Of a DNA stretch of 25,074 bases, positions 1-6,943 are shown in pieces. Below the pieces are notes generated by a model. It saw nothing but the letters and a program-made list of their open reading frames with translations, ran no database searches and was not told the origin of the DNA. The position numbers were made by a program, and so were the translations under genes. This DNA is from an uncultured Oscillospiraceae bacterium (GTDB taxonomy: Bacteria; Bacillota; Clostridia; Oscillospirales; Ruminococcaceae): NCBI GenBank assembly GCA_900547385.1, contig URGQ01000020.1, positions 1 through 25,074 on the forward strand, given 5' to 3'. Position 1 is the first letter of the stretch. Every line of letters begins with the position of its first letter.

Positions 1-82
1 GGGGCGCAGCCCCCGGCGGCGGAGCCGCCGCTGCGGACGAAGTCCGCAGAAACCGCCCGGAGGGCGGTTTGGGCTGCGCCCC
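1..82. repeat. Cloverleaf (four-helix) palindromic repeat, copy A
   Basis: The segment can pair completely as a four-way junction. The outer stem is GGGGCGCAGCCC (1-12) with GGGCTGCGCCCC (71-82), 12 bp perfect. Inside are three hairpins laid end to end, each with a 3-nt loop: 14-20/24-30 (7 bp, loop GGA), 31-38/42-49 (8 bp, loop GAA) and 50-58/62-70 (9 bp, loop GGA). Only base 13 is unpaired at the junction. A second copy with the same outer stem but different arm sequences lies at 12306-12388. The copy sits about 20 nt past the stop of the penicillin-binding protein gene, so it would be in that transcript's 3' region. A further GC hairpin (86-91/97-102) lies between them. Function unknown; it could be a REP-like dispersed element, a structured RNA or a terminator substitute. 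There is no T tract. Confidence 0.85.
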
Positions 83-102
83 GGGCCCGCGCCTTTCGCG
101 GG

Positions 103-1722
103 CTATCCGCCGTAATCTGCCGGGCCGGGATTTTCGGTGCAGTAGACCGCTTCGCTGATAGCCCGGAATACCGAGGCAGGGGTCTGGCCGCCGGCGCGGC
201 CGCCCTCCTGGAACACCACCAGGACATATTTGGGCTCCCCGGCGGGGAAAAAGCCCCCGAACCAGGCGTGGACGATCTCCTCGCCCTCCTGGTACCGGCC
301 GGTTTGGGCGGAGGCGGTTTTGCCGCCGGCACCGCAGTAGCGGTTAGCCGCCCGGTAGCCGGTGCCCTCCTCCACCACGCTTACCAGCAGGGCGCGCAGG
401 GTCTCGGCGGTTTCGGTGTTCATCACCCGGATGGGCTCACCGGCGGGATCACTTTGCAGGATTTTGCCGTCAAAGCTCCTGCCCGCGAAAAGGGTGGGCT
501 GCACCGCATAGCCGCCATTGGCCACGGCAGCCAGCATCCCAGCGACCTGTACCGGGGTGGCGGTGAGCCTGCCCTGGCCAAACGAGAGGTTGGCGAGTTC
601 CCCGGGAGTGGCCTGCGCCAATGTTGGGAGCGACCCGGCGGAAGTATTGACGCCCTCCGCCAATTGGTTCCCGGCCCCAAAGCCCAGCCGCTGGGCCATC
701 CGCAGCAGGGCCTGGGCACCGGTACGCTGGCCCAGCTCCACGAAGTAGGGGTTGCAGGAAAGCTGCATGGCCTGCTGTAAATCCAGCGTTCCGTGGCCCG
801 CCCGCTCGTGGCAGAAGTAGGAGTGATCTCCCAGGCGGTAGAATCCCTCGCAGCAGTAGTTCTCCGGCAGCTCCACCTCATTTTCCAGGGCAGCGGCCGC
901 CACGCACACCTTAAAAATGGAGCCAACATTCCAGGCGGCGGTGGCCCGGTTCAGAAGAGGGCTGTCTGCTGACTCCAGTGCCGCGGCCACATCGGTCACA
1001 TCGTAACCCGGGAAGCTGGCCATGGCGCGGATGGCACCGGTTTCAGCTTCCAGCAGCACCACAGCACCCCGACCCAGCACTGCGCCTTCCCGCTCCACAA
1101 TCGTTTGCAGGTCCTTATCCAGCGTTAGGACAATGCCGGCCGTGTGATCGGTGGGATCGGTCACCTCCGGGGCCTGCCCGGTGGCCTGCCGCCAGGCATT
1201 TACCGTGTAGCGCACAGTGATCTCTCCACCCCAGCGGGTCAACTGCTCCTCGTAGCCGGATTCAATGCCGCAGATGCCGCGGCCTTCACCATTGATATAG
1301 CCGATGATGTGCGGGGCCAACTGATCGGCGCTGTAACGCTGCGGGACCTGGAGGGCGGTGATGCCCTCCCCAGAGATGGGGAAATCACTGGGGAGGAGCA
1401 CCGGGCGGCCGCTTTGCAGCAGGGGATAGATCTCCTTGAACTGTTCCGCCGAAAGGCCTTGCCGCAGGGCGGTCATGGCCGCTGGGGTGGGGTCCACCGC
1501 CAAGACCGTTTTTTCGCTTTCATTCACCAGTGGGCGCAGCCGGCAATCGTAGATATTGCCGCGCGCCGTACCGGCCGAAAGGGTATAGCGGCTCTGCGCC
1601 GCGGCGGTTTGGCGGTACTGTTCCCCCTGGCCAATGACAAAAATGCGCAGCAGCACCCCGCACAGCGCCAGCAGCAAAATGACATGTACCCACAGCACCC
1701 GGCGGGCCAACGAATTTCTCAT
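103..1722 (-). CDS. Class B penicillin-binding protein (PBP2/SpoVD-like transpeptidase)
   Basis: A peptidoglycan D,D-transpeptidase anchored by one N-terminal membrane helix (about residues 8-30), acting outside the membrane on lipid II-derived peptides. Catalytic motifs are in order: SIFK (Ser nucleophile, residue 268), SCN (322-324) and a KT motif at 468 reading GGKTASAQTG, so KTA stands where KTG is usual. At 539 residues it is short for the family and has no PASTA repeats. The start at 1722 overlaps the stop of the upstream glycosyltransferase gene (ATGA), implying translational coupling. An ATG at 1728 is an alternative. The longer upstream reading frame lies inside the neighbour gene and is not used. 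Whether it serves elongation, division or sporulation cannot be told from sequence alone. Confidence 0.9.
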   Translation of the reverse strand: MRNSLARRVLWVHVILLLALCGVLLRIFVIGQGEQYRQTAAAQSRYTLSAGTARGNIYDCRLRPLVNESEKTVLAVDPTPAAMTALRQGLSAEQFKEIYPLLQSGRPVLLPSDFPISGEGITALQVPQRYSADQLAPHIIGYINGEGRGICGIESGYEEQLTRWGGEITVRYTVNAWRQATGQAPEVTDPTDHTAGIVLTLDKDLQTIVEREGAVLGRGAVVLLEAETGAIRAMASFPGYDVTDVAAALESADSPLLNRATAAWNVGSIFKVCVAAAALENEVELPENYCCEGFYRLGDHSYFCHERAGHGTLDLQQAMQLSCNPYFVELGQRTGAQALLRMAQRLGFGAGNQLAEGVNTSAGSLPTLAQATPGELANLSFGQGRLTATPVQVAGMLAAVANGGYAVQPTLFAGRSFDGKILQSDPAGEPIRVMNTETAETLRALLVSVVEEGTGYRAANRYCGAGGKTASAQTGRYQEGEEIVHAWFGGFFPAGEPKYVLVVFQEGGRAGGQTPASVFRAISEAVYCTENPGPADYGG

Positions 1723-2948
1723 ACCCATAGGCGCAAAAGGGCGCCGCGGTAATCCCGGGCGACCTGCGCCGGAGCGTGGGTGGTACGCAGCGCCTCCCCA
1801 GCCCGCCGGCCTAGGGCCGCCCGTTTTTCCCCGTTCATCATGGTAAAGCTGAGCAGCGCTTCCTCCACCCCGCGCTGCGTCACCTGCCCGGCGGGGACGG
1901 CGCATCCCGCCCGCTGAGCGTCATTAAAGGGGCTGTGGGTGACGGTAAGGATGGGCTTCTCGTTCTGCATCATGCGCAGCAAAAGCGGCGTGTAGGGGCC
2001 ATAGGGGGCATCACAGCGGCGATCATCCCCATAGTAAAGGATATCCGCCAGGCCGTACAGGGTACGCTGGCGGCGCTCGCTTTGGGCATCTAACAATAGG
2101 ATATTCTCCCAGTTGTTTTCCCGGATCACGCGGCGCAGCAGCTGCTTATCGCCGCCGTTGCCGGCAATGACCGCCGCGATGCCCTGTTCCCGCAGGCTGC
2201 CGGCCGCGCCCACCAGCAGCTCCGGCAGATGCCGGTCATTGAGGTGCCCGGCGTAGGCGGCAATGACGGGATATCGCTCCCGCAGGACCCGGATCGCTTC
2301 GGCATCGGCCTCCCGCAGGGGCTGGGGGGACGCCTGCGGCGGAGCGGGCGCCGGCAGGGTGGCCAGGTGGGCCGGGGTGATCTCCTTTTGGCGGCAGTAG
2401 TCCTCTCCCTTTTGCAGGAAGGAAACCACGGTATCGGCCCCGCGCAGCGCATAGCCCATGGCATACTCCGCAATGCACTGATTGAGGCGACTGTCCTCCG
2501 CGGGGTAAAGCTCCCGCTGCAGCTCCGGCCAGGTCTCCCTCAGCTCAAAGACGGTTTTCGCATGGGCCAGCTTGGCGATGCGCTGAGCGCAGAAATAATC
2601 GTAGGGGTAGCCGCTGGCCGCAATGACGATTTCCGGATGATAGCGCTCCACCAATTTGGGGGCGTTCAGATACAATTTTTTGAGGAAGGACTGCACGCTT
2701 TTGCGGTACTCCCCCACCCCGTGGACATAATCCGGAGAGAGGAGCGGACAAAAGGTAACGCCCTCCAGCTGCTGCTCCTCCATCTCCTTTTCCACGGTCA
2801 GATTTTTGCCGCGGCGGTGGCTGTACCCGGCGGTCACGATGGTGACCTCATCGCCGCACTGCTGCCAGCCCTGCGCCAACTGCACCGCCCGGCAATCCCC
2901 GCCCGATGAGGGCAGCGCCGCGTGGTGGTCAATATACAGAATCTTCAT
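1719..2948 (-). CDS. Glycosyltransferase family 4 (WbuB-like)
   Basis: A 409-residue GT-B fold glycosyltransferase. The N-terminus MKILYIDHHA followed by SSGGDCRAVQLAQGW and GDEVTIVTAG (about residues 1-45) is the usual GT4 acceptor-domain opening. The nucleotide-sugar half shows VIAAYAGHLNDRHLPELLVGA (Rossmann strand) and the late NEKPILTV segment. No signal peptide is visible, so it is probably cytosolic and adds a sugar to a lipid-linked or cell-surface glycan; donor and acceptor are unknown. The start at 2948 is fixed by GGAGG 8 nt upstream; longer frames to 3047 lack such a site. It ends overlapping the PBP gene by 4 nt, so the two form an operon, which suggests an envelope role. Confidence 0.85.
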   Translation of the reverse strand: MKILYIDHHAALPSSGGDCRAVQLAQGWQQCGDEVTIVTAGYSHRRGKNLTVEKEMEEQQLEGVTFCPLLSPDYVHGVGEYRKSVQSFLKKLYLNAPKLVERYHPEIVIAASGYPYDYFCAQRIAKLAHAKTVFELRETWPELQRELYPAEDSRLNQCIAEYAMGYALRGADTVVSFLQKGEDYCRQKEITPAHLATLPAPAPPQASPQPLREADAEAIRVLRERYPVIAAYAGHLNDRHLPELLVGAAGSLREQGIAAVIAGNGGDKQLLRRVIRENNWENILLLDAQSERRQRTLYGLADILYYGDDRRCDAPYGPYTPLLLRMMQNEKPILTVTHSPFNDAQRAGCAVPAGQVTQRGVEEALLSFTMMNGEKRAALGRRAGEALRTTHAPAQVARDYRGALLRLWV

Positions 2949-3041
2949 ACTGATTTCCTCCGTTTGATGCGATTGAGGAAAGTATGGGATGCCCCCGGCA
3001 GGATAATCATTGCTGCGGGGGAAAATCCATCCGCTGCCGTA

Positions 3042-3070
3042 TTGCAACCGGCGGCCGCAGCCTGTATAAT
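3042..3070 (+). promoter_or_regulatory. Sigma-A type promoter for rapZ
   Basis: TTGCAA (3042-3047), 17-nt spacer, TATAAT (3065-3070): a near-consensus housekeeping promoter about 40 nt before the rapZ ATG. The divergent glycosyltransferase gene starts at 2948, so 2949-3109 is the shared control region. No equally clear minus-strand promoter was found in it. Confidence 0.8.
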
Positions 3071-3109
3071 CATAATGAAAAATGACGAACCAACCCCGAA
3101 GGAGGCCCC

Positions 3110-3970
3110 ATGGAGCTGCTGATTGTGACCGGTCTTTCCGGCGCGGGCAAGACCCGCGTCATCAATGCGTTGGAGGACATCGGATTCTACTGCGTGGATA
3201 ATATTCCCCCGGCATTGCTGGGCGGCTTTGCCGATCTGTGCTACTCCCCGGCGACCCACCACGGCCGCTCCGCCATTGTGATGGATTCCCGCAGCGGGAA
3301 GATGTTCCGTGAGCTGCCCCACGCCCTGGAGGAGCTGCGCTGCCGCCATATCCCTTACCGTATCCTTTTCCTGGAGGCGAGCGCCGAGGTGCTGCTGCGC
3401 CGCTACAAGGAGACCCGCCGGAGACATCCGCTGCTGGATGAATGTGACGGCTGCCTGGAGGACGCCATCCGGGAGGAGCGCCGCCTGCTGAAGCCCATAC
3501 GGGATGCCGCCGACTATATCATTGATACGACCTCCCTTTCGCCCAGCCAGCTGCGCGGGCGCATCGTGACCATCTTTGAGGGAGAGACGACCCCCATGCT
3601 CATCAGCTGCCAGTCCTTTGGCTTCCGCAATGGTCTGCCGCAGGACGCGGATCTGGTCTTTGATGTGCGGTGCCTGCCCAACCCCTACTATGTGCCGGAG
3701 CTAAAGGAGCACGACGGCACTGAGGGGCCAGTGCGCGACTATGTGATGAACGCCCCGGAAAGCCATGAGATGCTGCAAAAGCTGGAGGAGCTGCTGGCCT
3801 TTTCCATTCCCTTGTACCAAAGGGAAGGCAAAAGCCAGCTGGTAGTGGCTGTGGGCTGCACCGGCGGCCGCCACCGCAGCGTGGCCATCGCCTGCCAGCT
3901 GGCCGCCTACCTGCGGAGCCTAGGCTACCGGGTGGAGCTTTCTCACCGGGATAAGGACAACCGGCGGTAA
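3110..3970 (+). CDS. rapZ: RapZ/YvcJ family nucleotide-binding protein
   Basis: A 286-residue protein with the family hallmarks: P-loop GLSGAGKT at residues 8-15, followed by ALEDIGFYCVDNIPPALL, and a C-terminal domain with VGCTGGRHRSV and ELSHRDKDNRR. In enterobacteria RapZ is an RNase adaptor controlling glmZ and hence glucosamine-6-phosphate synthesis. In firmicutes the homologue YvcJ is a GTP/ATP-binding protein of less certain role, usually beside murB, yvcK and whiA. Those neighbours are absent here. The start is supported by AAGGAGG ending 4 nt before the ATG. Length is normal and all motifs look intact. Confidence 0.95.
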   Translation: MELLIVTGLSGAGKTRVINALEDIGFYCVDNIPPALLGGFADLCYSPATHHGRSAIVMDSRSGKMFRELPHALEELRCRHIPYRILFLEASAEVLLRRYKETRRRHPLLDECDGCLEDAIREERRLLKPIRDAADYIIDTTSLSPSQLRGRIVTIFEGETTPMLISCQSFGFRNGLPQDADLVFDVRCLPNPYYVPELKEHDGTEGPVRDYVMNAPESHEMLQKLEELLAFSIPLYQREGKSQLVVAVGCTGGRHRSVAIACQLAAYLRSLGYRVELSHRDKDNRR

Positions 3971-4081
3971 AGGACTGTTTTGCCGAAAGAAGGATGCCGA
4001 TGCGGAGGACAGCCGGCGGAGGAGTCGGGAGATCCGGAACGCGCCGGGCACCTATGCCGAAAAACACGGACGGAGGATACC

Positions 4082-4492
4082 ATGGTAAGACCGATTTGCA
4101 GGGATGAGATGTTTCTCTCGCAAAAAGCGAAGCCCGCGGAGGAAAGCGACCTGCCGGTGGCCGGGGACCTGCTGGAGACGCTGATGGCGCACCATGAGGA
4201 ATGTGTGGGCATGGCCGCCAATATGATCGGCGTGAATCGGTGCATCATCGCCTTCCAGGATGGGGCGGGCTATACCGTGATGCTGAACCCTAAAATTCTG
4301 CAGAAAAGCGGGGCTTATGAAACCGAGGAAGGATGCCTTTCCCTGACGGGTGTACGCCCCGTAAAGCGCTGGAAAAAGATAAAGGTTCGCTGGCAAAATG
4401 AAAAACTGGAGATCCGCATTAAGACCTATACCGGCTGGACAGCGGAGATCATTCAGCATGAGATAGACCACTGCGAGGGGATCCTCATCTGA
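4082..4492 (+). CDS. def: Peptide deformylase-like metalloprotein
   Basis: A 136-residue protein resembling the short deformylases of Clostridia, which remove the formyl group from nascent N-terminal methionine. Motif II EGCLS and motif III QHEIDH (HExxH metal site) are intact. Motif I, canonically GxGxAAPQ, reads CVGMAANMIG: the first Gly is Cys, Pro is Asn, and the Gln that stabilises the transition state is Met. Variants of this type are, as I recall, common among clostridial paralogues, so activity is possible but not assured. ATG 4082 is preceded by GGAGG at 4072-4076; an in-frame upstream extension to 3980 has no comparable site. It lies 111 nt after rapZ, probably in the same transcript; nothing else is visible in that gap. 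Confidence 0.85.
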   Translation: MVRPICRDEMFLSQKAKPAEESDLPVAGDLLETLMAHHEECVGMAANMIGVNRCIIAFQDGAGYTVMLNPKILQKSGAYETEEGCLSLTGVRPVKRWKKIKVRWQNEKLEIRIKTYTGWTAEIIQHEIDHCEGILI

Positions 4493-4545
4493 TAAAATGA
4501 AGTGTGGCGACAGAAAACCTGCAAAAATATTTTTACGCTACCCCC

Positions 4546-4574
4546 TTGACAAATGACCGGCGGGAGTGTATTAT
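4546..4574 (+). promoter_or_regulatory. Sigma-A promoter of the cysteine transporter operon
   Basis: TTGACA (4546-4551), exactly 17 nt, TATTAT (4569-4574). Transcription would begin around 4581, giving a leader of roughly 240 nt before the first permease gene, which contains the leader peptide and attenuator described separately. Confidence 0.85.
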
Positions 4575-4621
4575 CGTGCTAACATACCAAAGCAAATGGA
4601 ACCGGAAGGGAGGATAACACA

Positions 4622-4711
4622 ATGACAAAGTACCGTGTAATGGGTATTTCCGCGTCCTCTTGTTGTTGCATACTGAACTCCCGGACATCGATGATGGCCA
4701 GGCGCTTTTAG
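4622..4711 (+). CDS. Cys-rich leader peptide of the cysteine transporter operon
   Basis: A 29-codon reading frame with a good ribosome site (GGGAGG at 4609-4614, 7 nt before the ATG). It starts MTKYRVMGISASSCCC and ends MMARRF. Three consecutive Cys codons, TGT TGT TGC, lie at 4661-4669; the TAG stop is at 4709-4711 inside a hairpin. Downstream come mutually exclusive RNA helices and an intrinsic terminator, then genes for an importer whose binding protein resembles the cysteine-binding protein CjaA. This is the classical layout of ribosome-mediated attenuation, with stalling at Cys codons when Cys-tRNA is scarce. Visible in sequence: start site, codons, hairpins. Inferred: that Cys starvation is the signal. 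Confidence 0.8.
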   Translation: MTKYRVMGISASSCCCILNSRTSMMARRF

Positions 4712-4801
4712 TATGCTGTAAAGCGCCTGCACACAGCGCAAAATGTGTGGATATGAGCCATTCCTGTCGGGAGCTTGCAAAAGCCCCCGGCTTTTTGTTT
4801 T
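4678..4801 (+). promoter_or_regulatory. Transcription attenuator (alternative terminator/antiterminator folds)
   Basis: Several helices compete. Stem A pairs CTCCCGGACA (4678-4687) with TGTCGGGAG (4765-4773), one bulged G. Between its halves are hairpins AGGCGCTTT/AAAGCGCCT (4700-4708/4720-4728) and CACACA/TGTGTG (4730-4735/4744-4749). An alternative hairpin, about 4766-4776 with 4781-4791 (GNRA-type loop GCAA, one A.C mismatch), uses stem A's right half and the terminator's left arm, so it would act as antiterminator. A ribosome paused on the Cys codons (4661-4669) would cover 4678 onward, freeing 4765-4773 for the antiterminator. A ribosome that reaches the stop at 4709 leaves stem A free, and the terminator forms. 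Confidence 0.7.
4779..4801 (+). terminator. Attenuator terminator hairpin
   Basis: AAAAGCC (4779-4785), loop CCC, GGCTTTT (4789-4795), followed by TGTTTT. It is an intrinsic terminator located before the first permease gene instead of after an operon, so it must be conditional. Confidence 0.85.
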
Positions 4802-4822
4802 ACCAAAATTGCGAGAAAGACG

Positions 4823-5479
4823 GTGGAGAAGCTGAACTGGGAATTTATGATGAAGGTGCTGCCGCTGTACCGGGAGGCCCTGTGGCTGACACTGCGGCTG
4901 GGGCTGTGCGGTACGGCGCTGGCTTCAGCAGTGGGACTGCTGTGCGCGGCCATCCAGTACGAGAAGGTGCCGGTGCTGCGGCAGATCGTGGCAGGATACA
5001 TAGAACTGAGCCGCAATACGCCGCTGCTCATCCAGCTGTTTTTTATCTACTACGGTCTGCCCAAAATTGGGATAAAGACCGACCCGGCGGTATGCGGCGT
5101 GGTGGGGCTGGCGTTTCTGGGCGGCAGCTATATGGCGGAGGCCTTCCGCAGCGGACTGGAGGCCATTGAGCCGATCCAGCAGGAAAGCGCCCTGAGCCTG
5201 GGCCTGACCCGCGGACAGACCATGCGGTATGTGATATTGCCGCAGGCCATGAGTATCAGCATGCCGGCCTTTATGGCGAATGTGATCTTCCTGCTGAAAG
5301 AGACCAGCGTATTCAGCGCGGTGAGCCTGATGGATCTGATGTTTACGGCCAAGGATCTCATTGCCATGTATGCCAAGACCGCCGAGGCGCTGGCGCTGCT
5401 GGTGGTGTGCTATCTGCTCATTCTGCTGCCGGTCTCTCTGCTGGGCAGCTGGCTGGAAAGGAGGCTGCGCTATGCCTGA
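4823..5479 (+). CDS. Cysteine/cystine ABC importer, permease 1
   Basis: A 218-residue inner-membrane permease of the polar amino-acid (HisM/GlnP-type) family with about five transmembrane helices. It carries the cytoplasmic coupling loop ESALSLGLTRGQTMRYVILPQA, which contacts the ATPase. The family motif ELSRNTPLLIQLFFIYYGLP is present. The GTG at 4823 (VEKLNWEF...) is preferred: it gives the family's usual length and has GAGAAAG upstream. Frames opening at 4775 begin inside the terminator hairpin, and ATG 4847 would trim the conserved N-terminus. It is the first structural gene after the Cys attenuator and overlaps permease 2 by 8 nt. Substrate is inferred from the leader peptide and the binding protein. 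Confidence 0.88.
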   Translation: MEKLNWEFMMKVLPLYREALWLTLRLGLCGTALASAVGLLCAAIQYEKVPVLRQIVAGYIELSRNTPLLIQLFFIYYGLPKIGIKTDPAVCGVVGLAFLGGSYMAEAFRSGLEAIEPIQQESALSLGLTRGQTMRYVILPQAMSISMPAFMANVIFLLKETSVFSAVSLMDLMFTAKDLIAMYAKTAEALALLVVCYLLILLPVSLLGSWLERRLRYA

Positions 5480-6146
5480 TTTGGGTCTGGAGGTGCTGCT
5501 GAAGGGCAAAAATGCCGTGCGCCTTTTGGGCGGTCTGTGGGTGGCACTGCGGGTCAGTCTCATCTCGGTGACCATCAGCATTCCGCTGGGCATCCTGCTG
5601 GGAGTGCTTATGACAAAGAAAAACCGGCTGGTCAGGGCAATCCTGCGCGTCTATCTGGAGATCATCCGCATTATGCCGCAGATGGTACTGCTGTTTTTGG
5701 CCTACTTCGGTACGGCGCGGGCCTTTGGGTGGAACCTGGATGGCGAAACGGCGGCGATCATTGTCTTTGCGCTGTGGGGCACCGCCGAAATGAGCGACCT
5801 GGTGCGTGGCGCATTGGTATCCATCCCGAGGCACCAGTACGAAAGCGCCGAGGCACTGGGACTGACGCGGGGGCAGGTATTCCGCTATGTGGTGCTGCCG
5901 CAGACAGTACGCCGACTGCTGCCGCAGTCCATCAATCTCATCACCCGCATGATAAAAACCACCAGCCTGATTTTGATGATCGGCGTGGTGGAGGTGCTGA
6001 AGGTAGCGCAGCAGATCATTGAGGCGAACCGGACGGCCAGCCCCAATGCGGCCTTTGGCATTTATCTTACGGTATTTCTGCTGTATTTCCTGGTGTGCTG
6101 GCCCATCAGCCTGCTGGCCAGAAAACTGGAACGAAAATGGAGGTAA
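5472..6146 (+). CDS. Cysteine/cystine ABC importer, permease 2
   Basis: A 224-residue second permease of the same family, forming a heterodimeric channel with permease 1. It shows EIIRIMPQMVLLFLAYFG and the coupling loop ESAEALGLTRGQVFRYVVLPQT. ATG 5472 follows AAGGAGG (5457-5463) that lies inside the end of permease 1, and the two genes overlap by 8 nt, indicating coupled translation and matched stoichiometry. The ATPase gene begins 6 nt after the stop. Confidence 0.9.
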   Translation: MPDLGLEVLLKGKNAVRLLGGLWVALRVSLISVTISIPLGILLGVLMTKKNRLVRAILRVYLEIIRIMPQMVLLFLAYFGTARAFGWNLDGETAAIIVFALWGTAEMSDLVRGALVSIPRHQYESAEALGLTRGQVFRYVVLPQTVRRLLPQSINLITRMIKTTSLILMIGVVEVLKVAQQIIEANRTASPNAAFGIYLTVFLLYFLVCWPISLLARKLERKWR

Positions 6147-6152
6147 CAGGCG

Positions 6153-6914
6153 ATGTCAGACTCATTGCTGGAAATAAGAAACTTGACAAAACGCTACGGT
6201 GAGAACACCGTGCTGCGGGACCTGAGCTTTACGGTGCGGCGGGGCGAGGTCATCGTAGTGCTGGGACCCAGCGGCTGCGGTAAAAGCACTCTGCTGCGCT
6301 GTATCAACGCGCTGGAGCCGATCCAGGGGGGAGAGATTCTCTTGGGCGGCGAGGTGATAGACCGCAGCCCGGCGGGGCTGCCTGCCCTGCGGCGGCGCAT
6401 CGGGATGGTGTTCCAAAGCTACGAGCTGTTCCCCCATATGACGGTGATGGAAAACATTCTGCTGGCGCCATGTAAGGCACTGGGCACCAAAAAGGAGGAC
6501 GCCAAGACGGAGGCCGAAGCGCTGCTGCGCCGGGTAGGCCTGTGGGAAAAACGGGACAGCTACCCACGGGAACTGAGCGGCGGACAAAAACAGCGGGTGG
6601 CCATTGTGCGGGCGCTGTGTATGCATCCGGAGGTCCTGCTCTTTGATGAAGTGACGGCGGCGCTGGACCCCGAAATGGTGCGGGAAGTGCTGGATGTGGT
6701 GCTGGATCTGGCCCGGGAGGGCAAGACCATGATCATCGTGACGCATGAGATGCAGTTCGCCCGCGCCATTGCCAACCGGGTGCTGTTCCTGGAGGACGGC
6801 AAAATAGCGGAAGAAGCGGCACCGGAGGAATTTTTCACCGCTCCCAAGACCGAACGGGCCAAAAAGTTCCTAAAGACATTTGAATTTGATGAAGTCAAGC
6901 CCCATAGGGATTGA
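6153..6914 (+). CDS. Cysteine/cystine ABC importer, ATP-binding subunit
   Basis: A 253-residue cytosolic ATPase of the polar amino-acid import family (GlnQ/HisP/TcyN-like). Walker A GPSGCGKS is at 38-45, Q-loop VFQSYELFPHMTV near 87-99, signature LSGGQKQRVAI at 141-151, Walker B VLLFDEVTAALDP at 161-173 and the switch His in IIVTHEM. The Walker B tail reads DEVTAALD instead of the commoner DEPTSALD, a variant found in this family. Two copies would drive the two permeases. It is followed 29 nt later by the binding-protein gene, which has its own AAAAGGAG site. Confidence 0.92.
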   Translation: MSDSLLEIRNLTKRYGENTVLRDLSFTVRRGEVIVVLGPSGCGKSTLLRCINALEPIQGGEILLGGEVIDRSPAGLPALRRRIGMVFQSYELFPHMTVMENILLAPCKALGTKKEDAKTEAEALLRRVGLWEKRDSYPRELSGGQKQRVAIVRALCMHPEVLLFDEVTAALDPEMVREVLDVVLDLAREGKTMIIVTHEMQFARAIANRVLFLEDGKIAEEAAPEEFFTAPKTERAKKFLKTFEFDEVKPHRD

Positions 6915-6943
6915 TATAAAGACGATAAAAAGGAGAAATTACA

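Noticed and set aside
268..780. Plus-strand frame of 170 codons opposite the PBP gene
   Set aside because: Antisense shadow of the PBP coding region; the minus frame carries the SxxK, SxN and KT motifs.
4493..4822. T-box riboswitch before the amino-acid importer
   Set aside because: No T-box core sequence (TGG-containing bulge with its conserved flank) or stem I specifier arrangement was found; a leader peptide with CCC explains the region better.
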